A stretch of 41,916 nucleotides of DNA, taken from assembly GCA_902491375.1 (NCBI GenBank), contig CABUHE010000017.1, positions 1-41,916 on the forward strand, written 5' to 3'. Both the position numbers and the translations under genes were made by a program. The notes beneath the pieces were generated by a model. It did not search any database. It was not told where the DNA came from and worked only from the letters and a program-made list of their open reading frames with translations. This DNA comes from an uncultured Prevotella sp. (lineage in GTDB: Bacteria > Bacteroidota > Bacteroidia > Bacteroidales > Bacteroidaceae). This document shows positions 1 through 8,944 of the stretch, in pieces (within the stretch, counting starts at the first letter, position 1; every line of letters begins with the position of its first letter).

Positions 1-320
1 AAAAATATCTCATTCCCACAACTTTTTCAATCGTTTTCTTATACCGAACTCACGTTTTATTAAAGCCTGTCCAGCACCTATTTCACCTCATGTATATTGA
101 CATTTTGTAAGCTCTTACACATTATAAAATATCAGAATAACATTCAGAAAATATCTGAGTTTTCTGACGAAATAGAACGAAAACAACAGTATTCTACATC
201 TATCAAGACATATATAAGAACCAAGGCTCGCGCGAATTATATCAATACAAACAATCTGGCATACCATTCGATTGTCCAAATACCGTTTTTTGAAGTATAA
301 TAAGCCATCAACAACCCTGT
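1..320. other. AT-rich intergenic segment, no gene seen
   Basis: No frame gives a convincing protein. Short open stretches occur on both strands, including a minus-strand tail ending near position 13 and a 67-codon plus-strand frame over 97-300, but they are AT-driven and have no recognisable motif. The left edge may sit just beyond a gene outside the window. Confidence 0.5.
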
Positions 321-408
321 AAAAGATGCCTTTTGGCAAAGTAAAATGCCACCTTTTACGGTTTACTTTGCCATATTTTATGTACAAAATGGCAGTCTTA
401 TTTTGTAT
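321..408. repeat. 4 x 22-nt dyad element, copy A
   Basis: Four units start at 321, 343, 365 and 387. The first two keep the family core (AAAAGATGCCTTTT; AAAATGCCACCTTTT); the last two are decayed but remain in the same 22-nt phase. This is the most degenerate of the six copies. It ends 20 nt before a TACATTTG promoter-like box and about 245 nt before the sugar-transporter start. Confidence 0.7.
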
Positions 409-652
409 CATCCTGATTTAAAGGCATTTACATTTGCACGCTAAAACAGGCGAAAAATCAGCCTGAGATAAAACAATTAAGCGACAACGGCCTTATAGAA
501 CGTTATAGACAAATCACAGAGGAAGCAATAACCAATATCAAGTTGCATAATGTCAGACCGTTAAAAAGCTGCATTTGATACAATATTTTTACATTCAGCG
601 AGTTATATAACAGAAAATACTGAAATAAATCAAACTATTAAACATTAATACC
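409..652 (+). promoter_or_regulatory. Putative promoter and long leader of the sugar transporter
   Basis: TACATTTG at 429-436 fits the Bacteroidetes -7 consensus TAnnTTTG. The nearest TTG (403-405, inside repeat A) is 23 nt away, longer than usual, so the assignment is tentative. If used, the leader is about 210 nt. It contains an open frame without ATG (417-579) and a small hairpin CAGGC-n9-GCCTG near 447. No known riboswitch is recognised. Confidence 0.35.
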
Positions 653-2119
653 ATGACACAAAACCAACCGGGCAGCAAGGCCTACTTGCTATCCATCGTA
701 CTTGTTGCGATTCTCGGCGGACTGCTTTTCGGATACGATACGGCAGTTATATCAGGAGCCGAGAAAGGATTACAGGCATTTTTTATCGGTGCGCAAGACT
801 TCACATATACTGACAGTCTTCACGGCTTCACGTGCGCCAGCGCGCTCATAGGCTGCATAATCGGAAGCGCAGTATCAGGCTATCTCGCCTCAAACTGGGG
901 GCGCAAGAGGTCTTTGATATTCGCCGGTGTAATGTTCTTCATATCCGCATTAGGTTCAATGGAGCCTGAGTTTCTGTTCTTCGACTATGGTGTACCCGAC
1001 TATCCGTTGCTCATCGCATTCAATGTCTACCGTGTGATAGGCGGCATCGGTGTCGGTCTTGCATCTGCAATCTGCCCTATGTATATAGCCGAAGTCGCCC
1101 CGTCAAACATCCGCGGCACGCTCGTGTCATGGAATCAGTTTGCTATTATCTTCGGCCAGCTGGTTGTCTATATGGTTAACTTCTTCATCCTCGGCGACCA
1201 TACCAACCCGATAATCGAGTCGATAGGTCATGGCGTCAATGCAGTTGCGCCCGGCAGCGACCCGTGGACAATATCCACCGGATGGCGATACATGTTCGGC
1301 AGCGAAGCCATACCTGCGGGTCTTTTTGCCATTCTGATATGTTTCGTACCTGAAACGCCACGCTATCTCGTCATGGCCGGACAGGACTTAAAGGCTCTTA
1401 GCGTACTTACAAGAATCAACGGAGAAGCCGAAGGCCGTAACATTCTTAATGAAATAAAGAGTACTATAACTGAAAAGACAGAGCGCGTGTTCACTTACGG
1501 CGTGCTGGTAATATTCATCGGCATAATGCTCAGCGTGTTCCAACAGGCTGTCGGAATCAATGCCGTGCTATATTATGCGCCCCGCATCTTTGACGATATG
1601 GGCATGGAGAATCCTATGATGCAGACAATCATCATGGGAATCGTAAACATCCTGTTCACACTTGTAGCCATATTCACAGTTGAGAAATGGGGACGCAAGC
1701 CGTTGCTCGTCACCGGCTCGATAGGCATGGCAGTCGGAGCGTTCGGCGTTGCGCTTACATTCGGCAACATGCAGTTCGCCATGGTTACGATGATTAGCAT
1801 TATGGTTTACAGCGCGTCGTTCATGATGTCATGGGGACCGATATGCTGGGTGCTCATATCAGAAATATTCCCTAACACCATCCGCGGCGCCGCCGTGGCC
1901 ATTGCCGTTGCCTTCCAATGGATTTTCAACTGGATTGTAAGCGCCTCGTTCGTGCCCATGTTCAACATGCAGACCGCCTCCGACCCACACTTCGGCCACT
2001 GGTTCACCTACGGACTATACGGCGCCATCTGCGTGCTTGCCGCCATCTTCGTTTGGAGAATGGTGCCCGAGACCAAAGGCAAGACGCTTGAGGACATGAC
2101 GAAACTCTGGAAAAAATAA
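653..2119 (+). CDS. MFS sugar porter (XylE-like sugar/H+ symporter)
   Basis: This 488-residue inner-membrane transporter belongs to the sugar-porter branch of the major facilitator superfamily and probably imports a pentose or hexose with protons. Visible family signatures are GYDTAVISGA after the first membrane helix, GRKRSL between helices 2 and 3, PETPRYLV before the central cytoplasmic loop, QQAVGINAVLYYAP in helix 7, GRKPLL between helices 8 and 9, and the C-terminal VPETKGKTLEDM. The length matches XylE-type porters (about 490 residues). The ATG at 653 starts at the expected N-terminus. No catabolic genes flank it, so the substrate cannot be read from context. The gene stands alone with a strong hairpin pair downstream. 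Confidence 0.9.
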   Translation: MTQNQPGSKAYLLSIVLVAILGGLLFGYDTAVISGAEKGLQAFFIGAQDFTYTDSLHGFTCASALIGCIIGSAVSGYLASNWGRKRSLIFAGVMFFISALGSMEPEFLFFDYGVPDYPLLIAFNVYRVIGGIGVGLASAICPMYIAEVAPSNIRGTLVSWNQFAIIFGQLVVYMVNFFILGDHTNPIIESIGHGVNAVAPGSDPWTISTGWRYMFGSEAIPAGLFAILICFVPETPRYLVMAGQDLKALSVLTRINGEAEGRNILNEIKSTITEKTERVFTYGVLVIFIGIMLSVFQQAVGINAVLYYAPRIFDDMGMENPMMQTIIMGIVNILFTLVAIFTVEKWGRKPLLVTGSIGMAVGAFGVALTFGNMQFAMVTMISIMVYSASFMMSWGPICWVLISEIFPNTIRGAAVAIAVAFQWIFNWIVSASFVPMFNMQTASDPHFGHWFTYGLYGAICVLAAIFVWRMVPETKGKTLEDMTKLWKK

Positions 2120-2197
2120 AATATCAAGACACTGTTTCAAAACAGGAGATTAAGCCGGACTAACTTGCAGAGTTATCATTACCAACATGAAAAGAAA

Positions 2198-2233
2198 TCC
2201 CTGCTTTTATCCTGTCATAGGAAAAAGCAGGGA
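2198..2233 (+). terminator. Hairpin downstream of sugar porter
   Basis: TCCCTGCTTTT pairs with AAAAGCAGGGA around a short loop, about 80 nt after the stop codon. The run after the stem is T-rich but interrupted. Confidence 0.6.
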
Positions 2234-2248
2234 ATTCTTCCTGTTTGT

Positions 2249-2290
2249 AAAATCGACAGTCTCGAACTTCATGTTGAGACTGTCGATTTT
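2249..2290. terminator. Bidirectional hairpin between facing units
   Basis: A perfect 15-bp stem, AAAATCGACAGTCTC at 2249-2263 with its reverse complement at 2276-2290. The A-rich and T-rich flanks make it usable from either strand, between the plus-strand porter and the minus-strand sorting-domain remnant. Confidence 0.7.
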
Positions 2291-2310
2291 GTGATTGCAT
2301 ACGCAATAAT

Positions 2311-2559
2311 TTAATGCTTAATTTCAATTTTAAAACTCTTGCTAACTCCCTTTGCGTTTACGTTGAGAATATAAAGTCCGGGTGCGACATCAGATACATT
2401 CATGACATTGCTCATTTCATAAGCGTTCATTTGCTTTATGCAACTACCCTGCAAGCTATACAAGCTTATCCGTGTCTTGATATTGTCAAACGGGAGGTCG
2501 ATGTGCAAGTCCGTAGCAACAGGATTCGGATATATAGGTATTTGTGGTTTAATAAGCTT
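2311..2559 (-). pseudogene. Orphan T9SS C-terminal sorting-domain remnant
   Basis: The frame encodes a near-complete type A sorting domain: IYPNPVATDLHID, then RISLYSLQG, then APGLYILNV, ending in basic IEIKH. It parallels residues 710-793 of the neighbouring cargo gene (VYPNPATDELHID, NGIYVLEV, QVKH). The frame has no ATG before the domain; the only upstream start is a TTG at 2616 that lies inside the neighbour's terminator hairpin. It therefore looks like the 3' end of a deleted or decayed paralogue rather than a working gene. Confidence 0.7.
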
Positions 2560-2582
2560 TACCAGAAAACTATATAAAAGAA

Positions 2583-2625
2583 AACTGCGCCTCAAGCTGC
2601 CAACAATGCAGCTCAAGGCGCAGTT
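2583..2625 (-). terminator. Terminator of the T9SS cargo gene
   Basis: AACTGCGCCT pairs with AGGCGCAGTT, and inside it AGCTGC pairs with GCAGCT. Read on the minus strand the stem is followed by TTTTCTTTT, a good intrinsic terminator 35 nt after the stop codon at 2659. Confidence 0.85.
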
Positions 2626-2658
2626 ATTATGAATGAATAGGTTAGTTACGACAACACA

Positions 2659-5040
2659 TTAATGTTTCACCTGGAACTTCATAGTCTTACGCTTACTTCC
2701 GGCCTGAACCTCCAATACATAGATACCATTCTTAACCGAAGATAAGTCGATCACATTACTTGTATCCGCTACCTTGCGGCTGTAAACCTTGCAGCCCGTA
2801 AGATCGTACAGATTAACACGGGCGTTGCCGTCACTAAGCATATCAATATGAAGTTCGTCTGTTGCGGGGTTAGGATATACGGTAACGTCAGCTATACCTG
2901 TACCCTGCTCACGATCCTCAAGCCACTGCTTAAGATCAAGCATATAACCGAATACATTCAGGCCTTCCATACCATAACCTATCACAAAGCGTCCGTTAGG
3001 CGACATGTCGTAAGCCGAACACAACGTACCGGTATACTCTGCACCAAGCACATTTCTTGCAAAGTCATTGATATCCATGATACCGTCTTCCTTTGTCCAT
3101 ATCCAGCCGCTCTCGCCTGTGCCATACCAGCCAATAGCGATATCACCTTCATTATTAATGTCAGACACAGTTCCGCCGACACCATTGTCTGTAAGCTCTA
3201 CAATACCGGTTTCTATACTATAAATATACGGATTCTTTATCAGAGAAAGCTCTCCACCTTTACCTCCCAGCCATTTACCGTCTGAAGATACACATCTCAG
3301 CTCAAGGGCAAGATTCTGCATCAGGTTATTATTATCATTAAAATCCAAGTCCTCCTCTGATACACCTTCATGACTATATATAAATTCCTGAGTATACCCG
3401 TCTGCTCCTTTGCGCCATACAGAAGCATACCAAGGTCCAAAAAAGTCCTGCCATCCTACAACGACACTTCCGTCATAACTTGCACCATTAGCGCGGGTTG
3501 CCCTGCCTTCAACACGTGTTCCAAGGTCAACAGGCACACCAGTTTCTGTACTCCATACCGTAGCATGACTACGGAATCCTCCATCAGACTCTTTCCACGG
3601 CGCCAAACCTACTACATATTTACCATCTCCAGAAATATCATACGCTGAACCGAAAGAAATATCTCTCATATAACCCGTACTCTTCAGCGGTGTCCATTCT
3701 TGTGTTTCCATGTCATAAAGAGAGGATATTGCGCCATTCTTTGTTTCTGCCACAGGCTTGCGCATAAGGCATCCGTCAGTACCTCCTACCATTAAGGCTG
3801 TAGATGTTTGATTAATAGCATAAATGTCTGAACTTACTCCTAGATCTTCTCCTTCATTCACCCAGGTCTCTCCATAGTCTTCTGAAGAATAGATTTGGCC
3901 ATCGGCTCCTGCCACAACAAGTTTCTCTCCATCAAAAGCTACGGTATACCACTTATAATCTCCGCTTCCGTCGTCTACGCGCCTACGTTCCCAATAAGAG
4001 CTTCCGTCTGTACAAATATAGACATTGCCATTACCACACACAGCTGCAAGTTTTCCCTCACCTGAAACGGCTATTTTGGTAAACTTGACATTACTTCCAC
4101 CATAATAGATACTTTCCCAAGTCTTGCCGTTGTCTGTAGACTTATAGACATTTCCGTCATTCGTTGCCATATAGAAATTTGTACCGTCATTGACTATGCT
4201 CGTTGGCATACCTGTGAGGCCTTTGACACCTTCTGTTACATCCGTAAACGAAACACCCGTAGTATAAACGCTCTCACCATTATCGCATTGCCATACTCCT
4301 GCCGTTCCGTCTTCATACTCAACGGCAATAACTCCGCAATAAGGTGCCGCATCAATAAAGTTGATAGCATGATAACTCTTCACGTTTTTAGTAAGGCCTT
4401 CAGGACGCGGATCTACTTCATTCAACCACTGGTTGCCCAGATTGCCCTGATAGAACAATCCGTTATCACCACCCAAAAGAATACTTCCTCTACAAAATAC
4501 AGCAAAAGTATTTATCGCTCCTTGTTTCAGGCCGTTCTGTATACAACTATTATCGTATATCTTCCAAACCTCACCTTCGTTAACGGTACGCAACACAACG
4601 CTGTTACCTGTCTCTGTGTCAACACCCACAGCAACACCATAGAACAAAACGTCCGGAGTAGTAAGATACATATCTTTTATTTGAACCGTAGGCATATCAA
4701 TAGTATTGGTCCATCCTTTACTTACCAATACATCTGCAAGAGTCCCAGCAGAAATAATCTTTCCGTCATCTGAAAAGCGGCCGCGTCCTCCAATACCATC
4801 ACCAGGTCCAATACCGCCAATAAGCTCAAGATCTTCAGCACTCTGGTTTGGTCCTTTCTCAACTGCTCTCCACAGATAATAAGGAGTATTTTGGTCAGGA
4901 TAGCCAACGGCAACACCGTCATTGTTAACACCCGTAAGGTTCATTTGTGTGTTCACCTTATAAATTGTCTGACCGACAACTGGTACACAACATGCAGAAA
5001 GAGATGCTGCAAGCGTAACAATAGTAATACTTTTTTTCAT
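2659..5040 (-). CDS. Secreted T9SS cargo protein with Asp-box and HAF-type repeats
   Basis: This 793-residue protein has an N-terminal signal peptide (basic start, hydrophobic core, cleavage probably near VVGQ-T). A beta-propeller-like region carries Asp-box motifs STDNGKTW and SSEDYGETW. From about residue 440 come HAF-like repeats of the form D.SGDGKYVVG, GSVVGWQD and NGRFVIGYG. It ends with a type A T9SS sorting domain (VYPNPATDELHID ... QVKH). It is therefore expected to be exported across the outer membrane by the Por machinery and anchored or released at the cell surface. Asp boxes occur in sialidases and in many non-enzymatic propellers; no sialidase active-site set is visible, so no enzymatic role is assigned. 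It stands alone, divergent from the TPR-HTH regulator. Confidence 0.85.
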   Translation of the reverse strand: MKKSITIVTLAASLSACCVPVVGQTIYKVNTQMNLTGVNNDGVAVGYPDQNTPYYLWRAVEKGPNQSAEDLELIGGIGPGDGIGGRGRFSDDGKIISAGTLADVLVSKGWTNTIDMPTVQIKDMYLTTPDVLFYGVAVGVDTETGNSVVLRTVNEGEVWKIYDNSCIQNGLKQGAINTFAVFCRGSILLGGDNGLFYQGNLGNQWLNEVDPRPEGLTKNVKSYHAINFIDAAPYCGVIAVEYEDGTAGVWQCDNGESVYTTGVSFTDVTEGVKGLTGMPTSIVNDGTNFYMATNDGNVYKSTDNGKTWESIYYGGSNVKFTKIAVSGEGKLAAVCGNGNVYICTDGSSYWERRRVDDGSGDYKWYTVAFDGEKLVVAGADGQIYSSEDYGETWVNEGEDLGVSSDIYAINQTSTALMVGGTDGCLMRKPVAETKNGAISSLYDMETQEWTPLKSTGYMRDISFGSAYDISGDGKYVVGLAPWKESDGGFRSHATVWSTETGVPVDLGTRVEGRATRANGASYDGSVVVGWQDFFGPWYASVWRKGADGYTQEFIYSHEGVSEEDLDFNDNNNLMQNLALELRCVSSDGKWLGGKGGELSLIKNPYIYSIETGIVELTDNGVGGTVSDINNEGDIAIGWYGTGESGWIWTKEDGIMDINDFARNVLGAEYTGTLCSAYDMSPNGRFVIGYGMEGLNVFGYMLDLKQWLEDREQGTGIADVTVYPNPATDELHIDMLSDGNARVNLYDLTGCKVYSRKVADTSNVIDLSSVKNGIYVLEVQAGSKRKTMKFQVKH

Positions 5041-5084
5041 AATATGAATATTTAGTTTAACTTACGAATCTGTGCGTAAAATTA

Positions 5085-5092
5085 CAAATCTA
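5085..5092 (-). promoter_or_regulatory. Putative -7 box of the T9SS cargo gene
   Basis: TAGATTTG on the minus strand, 45 nt upstream of the start codon. No clear -33 TTTG is found at the usual distance. Confidence 0.5.
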
Positions 5093-5325
5093 AGCAATAA
5101 CTTTATACTTTTTTAGTAGGACAATGTGGTGGACAGCAATGTTAAAAACATTTAACATTATTATAACATTCTGATTTACAATGTAATAAGAAATAGGATG
5201 AATAGCCTAAAACATATGTAATTATGTAATATTCAAAAAGTGTAAAGACTTTCTCTATTTGCATATTTATATACTTTTTTCATTTTCAATTGTTTTATAC
5301 TCCCACACCATCCATAGAAGGCTTT

Positions 5326-5370
5326 CTAAGTTGTACCGCACAAGGCAATAAGTAATAAATGTTTTTTCAT
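5326..5370 (-). pseudogene. 14-codon signal-peptide stub
   Basis: ATG at 5370 opens MKKHLLLIALCGTT followed by TAG. The composition (two lysines, a hydrophobic run, a Cys) is that of an export signal cut off by a stop. A minus-strand box TAAATTTG lies upstream at 5406-5413. It may be the leftover 5' end of a lost secreted protein, or chance in AT-rich DNA. Confidence 0.35.
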
Positions 5371-5538
5371 AAGCATAAATTTAAAATGAATTATTTTTTC
5401 GGTTCCAAATTTAGTATATTGAAGCAAATTCTGTTTAATTTTAATATGGACAAAGACGTGGACATGTTTGTTAAAAAATGTTTTATGTCTGATAATAAAA
5501 GAGTTATAAAAACATTTTAATGTATCATTATTAATTAG
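5371..5538. other. AT-rich divergent intergenic segment
   Basis: Between the cargo gene and the TPR-HTH gene (5041-5585 overall) I see only promoter-like boxes and the signal-peptide stub; no RNA gene or longer frame is supported. Confidence 0.5.
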
Positions 5539-5546
5539 TATCTTTG
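5539..5546 (+). promoter_or_regulatory. Putative -7 box of the TPR-HTH gene
   Basis: TATCTTTG, exact match to TAnnTTTG, 39 nt before the ATG at 5586. The -33 region is AT-rich without an exact TTTG. Confidence 0.6.
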
Positions 5547-5585
5547 CATACTGACTTTAAAATATATACAAAAGACAAAAAATAA

Positions 5586-6998
5586 ATGTATCGAAAAATA
5601 AAAATACTTATATATATACTGTTGTCAATAATTATTGTCAGTTGCAAAACTGATGATAATAAAGGTAGCGAACTTTTTAAAAGTGGTCTAGAAGAGATGC
5701 TTAACAACAATTTACCCTCAGCCTATCATTTGCTTAAGCGTGCCGTTGTTGCGTATCAGGAAGAAGCTGACAGCATTGGATGCTTTCAGGCTAAATCCCA
5801 TCTGGGACTCGTATGTGCATCAATAGGCAAACCCCAAGAGGGCTATAATATGCTGAAATCAACTCCTTATTACCACATAAAGGAAAAAGGTAATTATAGC
5901 TCTCAATATTATTACAGGCTGAAAGCCTATTATGCATTCACTCTTGACAATGACTATAAGTCTGCCGCGGCATACATAGACAGCCTGCTTGTAATAGATA
6001 AGACAGACTTCCCTGACAATAAGGACTGGCTAAGGATGGACATGGCCAACTTATCCGAAATGTATTTTATGACCGGACAGACAGACAAGGCATGGAGTAT
6101 AATAAGGGAACTTGAAAGCACGGCCAAGGACAGTGATGTGTATCTGTCGCAGACGTATTACATGCACGCAAGACTGCTTATGCACCAAGGCAGTATTGAC
6201 AGTGCGGCTGTATATGCAAATAAAAGCCTTTACTATTCAAAACAGTTTAATGCTCCGGACAATGCACTTAATGCAATGCGGATAATAATGTGCCGTGACA
6301 GCATTAAAGGTGACATGAACGCTTACATTAAACACAGAAACACGTACGACAGCCTCAATGAAGTTAACCACAGTGGAGAAATAAACTACAAGATTGCCGT
6401 CATACAAGAACAGCACAAATATGAAATGCTGCTTAAAGAATCTGAAAGGAAACATGCAACAAAAATGTTATGGATGAATGTGGCTGCTATCGGAGCGGCC
6501 GCACTATGCATAATAATCATACTTTTATACAAGCAAAGCAGACTTAAGCTGAAAACGGAAACGGCAGAGCGTGAAAGGCTTAATACGGAAGTTGAGTACA
6601 AGAGGCTTGAAAATGAACTTTTGGAACTTAAGATGGAAAAGACCAGGGCTGAACTTGAAAAGACCAAAGGCCAGAATGCTGAAGCTATAAGAAAAATAGC
6701 AGCGGCAAATGAAAGAAAAGACCACGGCACAAGACTACAACTGCTGGAGGCAACGCTTGAAACTGAACATGCTGAATTCATAAAACAGCTTGAAGCCAAT
6801 TATCCGCAACTTACCCAGAACGACATTCTTATTCTGGGACTGATGAGAATGAAGCTTACTTCACAAGAGATTGCAGCTACTTTGGGCATATCTGCCGAAA
6901 GCCTGACAAAGGCACGTTACAGACTTAGAAAGAAAATGTCAATAAGCAGCATGGAGGAGCTTACTAATATAGCAAACAACAACTCGATAAAGTCTTGA
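5586..6998 (+). CDS. TPR lipoprotein-like transmembrane regulator with C-terminal HTH
   Basis: A 470-residue protein in four parts. The N-terminus has a lipobox-like end (IIIVSC, Cys20). A helical tetratricopeptide-type region spans about residues 25-285. One membrane helix lies near residues 293-315 (MNVAAIGAAALCIIIILLY). A charged coiled coil follows to about 395, then a LuxR/sigma-like helix-turn-helix (NDILILGLMRMKLTSQEIAATLGIS ... ARYRLRKK). This arrangement is common in Bacteroidetes regulators and implies periplasmic sensing by TPRs coupled to cytoplasmic DNA binding. Target and signal are unknown; divergence from the T9SS cargo gene makes that gene a candidate target, by inference only. 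Confidence 0.8.
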   Translation: MYRKIKILIYILLSIIIVSCKTDDNKGSELFKSGLEEMLNNNLPSAYHLLKRAVVAYQEEADSIGCFQAKSHLGLVCASIGKPQEGYNMLKSTPYYHIKEKGNYSSQYYYRLKAYYAFTLDNDYKSAAAYIDSLLVIDKTDFPDNKDWLRMDMANLSEMYFMTGQTDKAWSIIRELESTAKDSDVYLSQTYYMHARLLMHQGSIDSAAVYANKSLYYSKQFNAPDNALNAMRIIMCRDSIKGDMNAYIKHRNTYDSLNEVNHSGEINYKIAVIQEQHKYEMLLKESERKHATKMLWMNVAAIGAAALCIIIILLYKQSRLKLKTETAERERLNTEVEYKRLENELLELKMEKTRAELEKTKGQNAEAIRKIAAANERKDHGTRLQLLEATLETEHAEFIKQLEANYPQLTQNDILILGLMRMKLTSQEIAATLGISAESLTKARYRLRKKMSISSMEELTNIANNNSIKS

Positions 6999-7039
6999 TC
7001 ATACCCTCCAACAAGGCAAATCATAATTTTCAATTAACC

Positions 7040-7057
7040 AAAACCGAACCTGGTTTT
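7040..7057. terminator. Small bidirectional hairpin between convergent genes
   Basis: AAAACC-GAACCT-GGTTTT sits between the stop codons of the TPR-HTH gene and the MATE gene. Only six base pairs, so a weak call. Confidence 0.4.
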
Positions 7058-7081
7058 CCACTATCAATTCTAATTTATTCC

Positions 7082-8416
7082 TCAGTCTTTCAGCGCACTG
7101 AACCCGTTGATTGCTATCGGCACGGCTAGCAGGAACGAGAGGAAGTCGGCGCATGCCTGGCACATCTCTACGCCCTGAAGGCCAAGGAAATGGGGCAGGA
7201 TGATAATCAATGGAATGAAGAACAGGCCGTTGCGCGATGCTGCAAGGATGTTGGCCTGCCACGGTTTGCGTATGGTCTGCATCATCATGTTGGTGTACAT
7301 AACTACCGCGCCGAGCGGCAGCGTTACCAACTGCCAGCGCAGGGCCACACGGCCAACGGCGATAACGGCAGGGTCGTGGCGGAACACGGCTATGATGTCG
7401 GTAGAGAAAAGGAAGCCCAGCAATACGCAGACAAGAAGAAAGGCCGTGCCATGTTTTACTATGAACCAGTATCCCTCGCGCACCCTGGCGTAAAGGTGTG
7501 CGCCGTAACAAAAGCCGCACATCGGCTGAAAGCCCTGGCCGAGGCCTATCACGGCGGCGAAAATCACAAACGTTACACGGCCTACGATGGACATGCCGGC
7601 AATGGCGGCGTCGCCGAACCGTCCGGCAGCCACGTTAAGCAGCGCAACGCCTATACTCGCCATGCCCTGGCGGGTGAAAGATGGCGTGCCACCGGCGAGT
7701 ATCTCGCTGAACATCGAAGCCTTCGGAGTAAAGTTGTTGAAATGTATCCGTATGGAACCGCCCTTGTGCGTCATCAGCAGCAGTACGAACATACTGCACG
7801 CCTCGCCTACGAATGTGGAAATACCCGCGCCCGTTATGCCCATGTCAAAAACGAATATCAAGATCGGCGCAAGCACGACGTTGATTATGGCACCGGTAAG
7901 TATTCCGAACATGGCGTATGCCGCGTTGCCCTGGAAACGCATCTGGTTGTTAAGGCACAACGCACCACACATGAACGGCATGGCCATGAAGATGAAGGCA
8001 AGGTAACGGTTGGCGTAAGGCAGTATGGTCGGCGTAGAACCGAGAAGCAAGGCTATGGGCTCAAGCAGGAACAGGCCTACCACACAGCCTACAACGCCTG
8101 TAATAATAGCACTGAAAAAACCCGTGGAGGCCATGCGCGAGGCATTGTCGTGGCGCTGGGCGCCTAGTTCGCGCGATATGTAGTTGCCCGACCCCTGGCC
8201 GAAGGTGAACCCTACGGCCTGTATTATCGACATTATGGGGAATGCTATGCCCACGGCGGCCGTGGCCTGCGTGCTAATACGACCAACGTAAAACGTTGTA
8301 ACGATGTTGTAGACACTCGTTACAAGCATGCTTATTATTGTCGGCACCGCCATGGTATATATGACTTTGTGAACCGGCGCGGATGTCAAAAAAGTGAAAT
8401 TGTCCCTGTTGTGCAT
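7082..8416 (-). CDS. MATE-family efflux transporter
   Basis: A 444-residue inner-membrane protein of the multidrug and toxic compound extrusion family, which exports organic cations or other compounds in exchange for Na+ or H+. The two-lobed hydrophobic pattern of about twelve helices is visible. Early MATE features include PVHKVIYTMAVPTIISMLVTS at the start, a helix with FGQGSGNYISRELG, and the mirrored second-half counterpart GLGQGFQPMCGFCYGA. The length is typical. Substrate cannot be deduced. A well-formed promoter lies upstream, and a four-unit repeat element (copy B) lies upstream of that. Confidence 0.9.
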   Translation of the reverse strand: MHNRDNFTFLTSAPVHKVIYTMAVPTIISMLVTSVYNIVTTFYVGRISTQATAAVGIAFPIMSIIQAVGFTFGQGSGNYISRELGAQRHDNASRMASTGFFSAIITGVVGCVVGLFLLEPIALLLGSTPTILPYANRYLAFIFMAMPFMCGALCLNNQMRFQGNAAYAMFGILTGAIINVVLAPILIFVFDMGITGAGISTFVGEACSMFVLLLMTHKGGSIRIHFNNFTPKASMFSEILAGGTPSFTRQGMASIGVALLNVAAGRFGDAAIAGMSIVGRVTFVIFAAVIGLGQGFQPMCGFCYGAHLYARVREGYWFIVKHGTAFLLVCVLLGFLFSTDIIAVFRHDPAVIAVGRVALRWQLVTLPLGAVVMYTNMMMQTIRKPWQANILAASRNGLFFIPLIIILPHFLGLQGVEMCQACADFLSFLLAVPIAINGFSALKD

Positions 8417-8496
8417 ATCCGTTTGTTTTTATTTCCGACATTGAAGACCGCAGCCTATAAAAACGATTGTCAAGTTAACCGTTATAAAAAACCGTG

Positions 8497-8527
8497 CAAA
8501 GGTACTAAAAACGGAGCTAACGGCAAA
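8497..8527 (-). promoter_or_regulatory. MATE promoter
   Basis: Minus-strand -33 TTTG at 8524-8527, 19-nt spacer, -7 TACCTTTG at 8497-8504, about 80 nt before the ATG. Confidence 0.75.
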
Positions 8528-8727
8528 AAACGCATTGTTTTTTTAAGAATAAGAAACACATCGAAAGACTGACACCCGGACATTAAATATAAGCCACAAA
8601 GAACACGGCCGGACAGCAAACGCAAATCAACAAATCTTCACTCAGGCTGTTCTGAAAAGACAGACGCACACAAGTATTCAGTCAAAGAGTAACGCTCTGA
8701 CAGTCAACAGATTACAATCAGCATTAT
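8528..8727. other. Intergenic stretch without visible gene
   Basis: A 200-nt part of the gap between the MATE gene and the small basic protein; no frame, tRNA or strong hairpin is seen. Confidence 0.5.
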
Positions 8728-8815
8728 AAAAGGCCATGTTTTACATTGCAAAAGACGGCAAAACGCAGCACAAAAGACCACCTTTTACAACATAAAAGGG
8801 CACCTTTCAGAACAA
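8728..8815. repeat. 4 x 22-nt dyad element, copy B
   Basis: Units start at 8728, 8750, 8772 and 8794, all beginning AAAAG. Cores include AAAAGACCACCTTTT and AAAAGGGCACCTTTC. The second unit (8750) has lost the CTTT half. Flanking 22-nt windows on both sides do not continue the pattern. It lies upstream of the MATE promoter and downstream of the small basic gene. Confidence 0.85.
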
Positions 8816-8910
8816 AGCCGACCATAACACGGATACAAGTGAACTATCACAGACAGTACGGTATGATAAAATCCTGACAAGAATGAATAATAAAAACAGA
8901 CACAAAAAAA

Positions 8911-8941
8911 CAGGAATGCCTTTATTCCCGTGGCATTCCTG
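8911..8941. terminator. Intrinsic terminator of the small basic protein gene
   Basis: CAGGAATGCC pairs with GGCATTCCTG. On the minus strand it is followed by TTTTTTT, right after the stop codon at 8945; T-rich sequence also follows on the plus strand. Confidence 0.85.
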
Positions 8942-8944
8942 TCT

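Noticed and set aside
115..411. Minus-strand 98-codon frame over repeat copy A
   Set aside because: It runs through the repeat element and has no domain features; AT-rich chance frame.
7190..8167. Plus-strand 325-codon frame opposite the MATE gene
   Set aside because: It is antisense to a clear MATE transporter and has the skewed composition of a shadow frame.
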